Below, piece after piece: positions 6,234 to 8,469 of a stretch of 8,469 bases of DNA (the first letter of the stretch is position 1; the number at the start of each line of letters is the position of its first letter). A model generated the notes under the pieces. That model saw nothing but the letters and a program-made list of their open reading frames with translations. It did not search any database and was not told where the DNA came from. Source of the DNA: Deltaproteobacteria bacterium. GTDB taxonomy: Bacteria > Desulfobacterota > Desulfuromonadia > Geobacterales > Geobacteraceae. The stretch covers positions 1 to 8,469 of the forward strand of contig JAJZQA010000098.1 of assembly GCA_021810985.1 (NCBI GenBank), in the 5' to 3' direction. A program made the position numbers and the translations under genes.

Positions 6234-6934
6234 ACTTGCATGAGTTGCTTGATGAACTGTTTCCTGACGGGCATGAGGTCGGTTGCGACGACGAGGTGCT
6301 GGTCGGCAGCGGCAGGGTTAAGGGCCGGGAAGTTGCAGTAATCGGTACCGCCGGGCATGCGGCGATCGGGATAGAAATCGCTTTGAACCTGGCCGCCGCG
6401 GTGTTGCAGGTGATCGAATCCCACCCCGGACGCCCAATTCTGATGCTGGTCGACACCCAGGGGCAGCGCCTCGGCCGGCGGGACGAACTCCTGGGGATCA
6501 ACGGCTATCTGGCCCATCTTGCCAAATGCCTGGAGATGGCGAGGCAACGCGGCCATCGCCTCATCAGTCTTGTGTATGCGGAAGCGGTCAGTGGCGGCTT
6601 CCTCTCTTTCGGCATGATGGCCGACGAGATTCATACGCTTCAGGAGACGCAGGTGCGGGTGATGAATCTGCCGGCAATGGCCCGCATCACCAAAATTCCG
6701 CTGGAAAGGCTGGAGGAGTTGAGTATCGACTCGCCCGCGTTTGCCCCGGGCATTGATAATTTCTTCAAGCTGGGCGGGGTGGAGTCGGTCTGGAGCACGC
6801 CGCTTTCCGAACATCTGGAGGCAGCCCTCACGCGGAAGGCCGGCGCCGATACCCGGAGCAGGCTCGGCCTGGACAGAAAGGGGAGAGTATTGGCCTATCC
6901 CGTGGCCCGGCGTGTCTGTACCGAAAGGGTATGA
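6230..6934 (+). CDS. mdcE: Malonate decarboxylase gamma subunit (decarboxylase co-subunit)
   Basis: This 234-aa protein is the partner of MdcD in the malonyl-S-MdcC decarboxylase. Recognisable blocks are VIGTAGHAAIGIEIAL (37-52), LVDTQGQRLGRRDELLGING (73-92), YAEAVSGGFLSFGMMADEI (116-134), with the SGGF turn that in crotonase-like folds helps shape the oxyanion hole, and MARITKIPLERLEEL (150-164). The start is the ATG in an ATGA overlap with the mdcD stop, preceded by GAGGTG. The following mdcG begins at the very next base after its stop. Family proteins are somewhat variable in the C-terminal tail; I see no truncation of the core. Confidence 0.95.
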   Translation: MNLHELLDELFPDGHEVGCDDEVLVGSGRVKGREVAVIGTAGHAAIGIEIALNLAAAVLQVIESHPGRPILMLVDTQGQRLGRRDELLGINGYLAHLAKCLEMARQRGHRLISLVYAEAVSGGFLSFGMMADEIHTLQETQVRVMNLPAMARITKIPLERLEELSIDSPAFAPGIDNFFKLGGVESVWSTPLSEHLEAALTRKAGADTRSRLGLDRKGRVLAYPVARRVCTERV

Positions 6935-7633
6935 ATGAAGGACAGCGACGATCTCTCACGCCACGTCCTCGTCTGGCTTGACCCGCGGCGCTGGCGGGTC
7001 GGGCTGCGATCCGGGATCAATCCGGAGACATTGCCCCTGATTGAGGAGTGGATAGGTCAAGACCTCCCCGCTGTTGTCCGCATGCGGCGGGAAGACAGTC
7101 CATCTCTGCTCCATCTGGGGATACCGCTCTCACCCGACAAGGGGAGAATGCGGGTATCCCTGGAAGTGTGCCGCGATACGGTGGTCAAGGCAAGCCCGCC
7201 ATTGAGTCTCAGCCAGGTAATGCCGAGCGCTCCGCCTCGATGGCAGGAGCCATTGCACCGGATAATCATGAGTTCCAGCGCCGTTGGCCTGATGCCGGGG
7301 GTGTACGGTTCACTGGCCTGGCAGCATCTCACCGGCAAAACCTACCTTTCCGCGCAATCGGATGTGGACCTGTTGTTTCACGTGCGCAATGCGCGGCAAC
7401 TGGATCACGTGCTCCGCACACTCCAGGAGGTGGAAAGCAGGTATGGCCTCAAGGCTGACGGTGAATTTATCTTTGCTGACGGCGGTGCCGTGGCGTGGCG
7501 GGAGATGCTCCAATCAGGCGGTAAGGTCCTGGTCAAGTCGGACCGGTCCGTCTCGTTGCGCCCGGTCGCGGATCTGCTGGGAACTCTTCCCGAGAAAGGA
7601 GAAGCATGTCGGTGCCAGCTCACCATGGAATAG
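6935..7633 (+). CDS. mdcG: Phosphoribosyl-dephospho-CoA transferase (holo-ACP synthase for MdcC)
   Basis: MdcG transfers phosphoribosyl-dephospho-CoA from the triphosphate made by MdcB to a serine of MdcC, releasing pyrophosphate. The product is 232 aa, with RHVLVWLDPRRW near the N-terminus (9-20). The nucleotidyltransferase-like centre is MPGVYGSLAWQHLTG (120-134) followed by SDVDLL (142-147). Asp143 and Asp145 correspond to the pair known to be essential in the Klebsiella enzyme. KSDRSVSLRPV (201-211) is also typical. The start abuts the mdcE stop with no gap, with GAAAGGG shortly upstream inside mdcE. The 3' end overlaps mdcB by 28 nt. Confidence 0.93.
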   Translation: MKDSDDLSRHVLVWLDPRRWRVGLRSGINPETLPLIEEWIGQDLPAVVRMRREDSPSLLHLGIPLSPDKGRMRVSLEVCRDTVVKASPPLSLSQVMPSAPPRWQEPLHRIIMSSSAVGLMPGVYGSLAWQHLTGKTYLSAQSDVDLLFHVRNARQLDHVLRTLQEVESRYGLKADGEFIFADGGAVAWREMLQSGGKVLVKSDRSVSLRPVADLLGTLPEKGEACRCQLTME

Positions 7634-8469
7634 ATGTTGCCGGGGCATATCACCCCGGTGTCGCCCCGCTCCCCATGGCGGCGGTATCCGCCTGCGAGCC
7701 GATTGCCCGGGCTGCCCTCCATGCGCTGCATCAGGAATTGTCCGCCTATCCCAAGCCCGGCCTGGTCAGTCCGTACGACAGCGGCAGCCATCAGGACATG
7801 GATGCTGCGACCTTCATGCGGAGCCTTTTTTCCCTGCGCGGTTATTTCCGGGAAATAGCCATGGCCGGCATGCTCGGCGTCGGCTTTGACGATTTGCGGC
7901 GCCTCGGCATCCAGGCGGAGTCCAGAATGCTGAAGGCCACCAACGGGGTCAACACCCATCGGGGGGCAATCTTTGCCTTGGGGCTGCTGGCTGCTGCCGC
8001 CGGCCTTCTGGCGGGCGTCAATCAACCTCTTGATGGGCCCGTCCTGGGCCATGTGGTTCAACGGCACTGGGGAGAGGATATTCTGCGGGGTGCGCCACAA
8101 ACGCCCTGTACCCACGGTACGATTGCTTCCCGGCAGTACGGCGTGACAGGGGCACGACACGAGGCTGCCACCGGTTTTCCCCATCTGTTCGGAACGGGGT
8201 TGCCCGCTTTGGAGCAGAGCCTCGCCCGCGGGGCTGATTTCCCCGCTGCCATCATACAAAGCTTCTTCAGCCTGATGGCGGTGCTGCCGGACACGAACCT
8301 GCTCCACCGGGGTGGGGCGGAGGGGCTGTCATACGCCCAGTGGGCGGCCCGATTATTCCTGGAGAAGGGTGGGGTGCACCGGAGTGGCTGGCGGGAGCAC
8401 GCTTGCGTCATCCATCGGGAATTCGTCGCCCATCGCCTGAGCCCCGGCGGAAGCGCGGACCTTCTCGCC
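7606..8469 (+). CDS. mdcB: Triphosphoribosyl-dephospho-CoA synthase, 3' end outside window
   Basis: The frame starts at ATG 7606, directly after AAGGAG, inside the end of mdcG, and stays open for 288 codons to the window edge. MdcB (CitG family) joins dephospho-CoA to ATP, releasing adenine, to make the precursor of the MdcC prosthetic group. Family motifs appear in order: YPKPGLVSPYDSGSHQDMD (48-66), ATNGVNTHRGAIF (111-123), THGTIASRQYG (169-179), GARHEAATGFP (182-192), LPDTNLLHRGG (227-237), and LSPGGSADLLA at the very end (278-288). In relatives that last motif lies only a few residues before the C-terminus, so little is missing. A later Met at codon 24 is possible as start, but the ribosome site favours 7606. 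Confidence 0.93.
   Translation, partial: MSVPAHHGIDVAGAYHPGVAPLPMAAVSACEPIARAALHALHQELSAYPKPGLVSPYDSGSHQDMDAATFMRSLFSLRGYFREIAMAGMLGVGFDDLRRLGIQAESRMLKATNGVNTHRGAIFALGLLAAAAGLLAGVNQPLDGPVLGHVVQRHWGEDILRGAPQTPCTHGTIASRQYGVTGARHEAATGFPHLFGTGLPALEQSLARGADFPAAIIQSFFSLMAVLPDTNLLHRGGAEGLSYAQWAARLFLEKGGVHRSGWREHACVIHREFVAHRLSPGGSADLLA

Noticed and set aside
7405..8307. 300-aa minus-strand frame opposite mdcG and mdcB
   Set aside because: It covers two genes with full family motifs on the + strand and itself shows no motif or ribosome site.
1..8469. CRISPR arrays, insertion sequences, phage or defence genes
   Set aside because: No spaced direct repeats, terminal inverted repeats, transposase, integrase or nuclease motifs were found on either strand.

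Overview
The window carries most of a biotin-independent malonate decarboxylase (mdc) operon, with a divergently transcribed GntR/FCD regulator beside it and the end of an unrelated membrane-protein gene at the left edge. Base composition is fairly GC-rich. The left-edge DUF3426-type protein and the overall style fit a Desulfuromonadales/Geobacter-like deltaproteobacterium. That assignment is inference from gene character only, since the window has no rRNA or other phylogenetic marker.

Layout. Positions 3-626 (+) hold the C-terminal part of a single-pass membrane protein with a DUF3426-like domain, closed by a clear intrinsic terminator (651-688). A non-coding stretch with short hairpins (689-860) follows. 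The gntR-type regulator is on the minus strand (861-1523; the start is chosen at 1523, not 1547). The divergent control region (about 1545-1625) has a perfect TTGACA -35 box facing right, a perfect TATAAT -10 box facing left, and four ATTGTATACAAT-like boxes whose centres are 22, 21 and 21 bp apart. A leader of about 370 nt with no convincing gene (1624-1994) precedes the first operon gene, an MFS transporter (1995-3212). After it come mdcA (3311-4960), mdcC (5008-5325), mdcD (5322-6233), mdcE (6230-6934), mdcG (6935-7633) and mdcB (7606 to the window end, where it is cut just short of its stop codon).

How the genes fit together. The MFS protein most likely brings malonate in. MdcA moves malonate onto the acyl-carrier subunit MdcC, and MdcD-MdcE decarboxylate malonyl-S-MdcC to acetyl-S-MdcC, which MdcA uses in the next cycle, releasing acetate. 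MdcB makes the triphosphoribosyl-dephospho-CoA precursor of the prosthetic group and MdcG attaches it to MdcC (predicted at Ser28). The regulator is a plausible MdcY/MatR-type repressor that controls both itself and the operon. The order A-C-D-E-G-B is the order I remember from Acinetobacter (mdcLMACDEGBH), with the MFS gene standing where mdcLM would be. By that comparison mdcH (malonyl-CoA:MdcC transacylase) is expected just past the right edge. The genes form a known system. The less ordinary parts are the transporter substitution, the phased operator array and the long leader.
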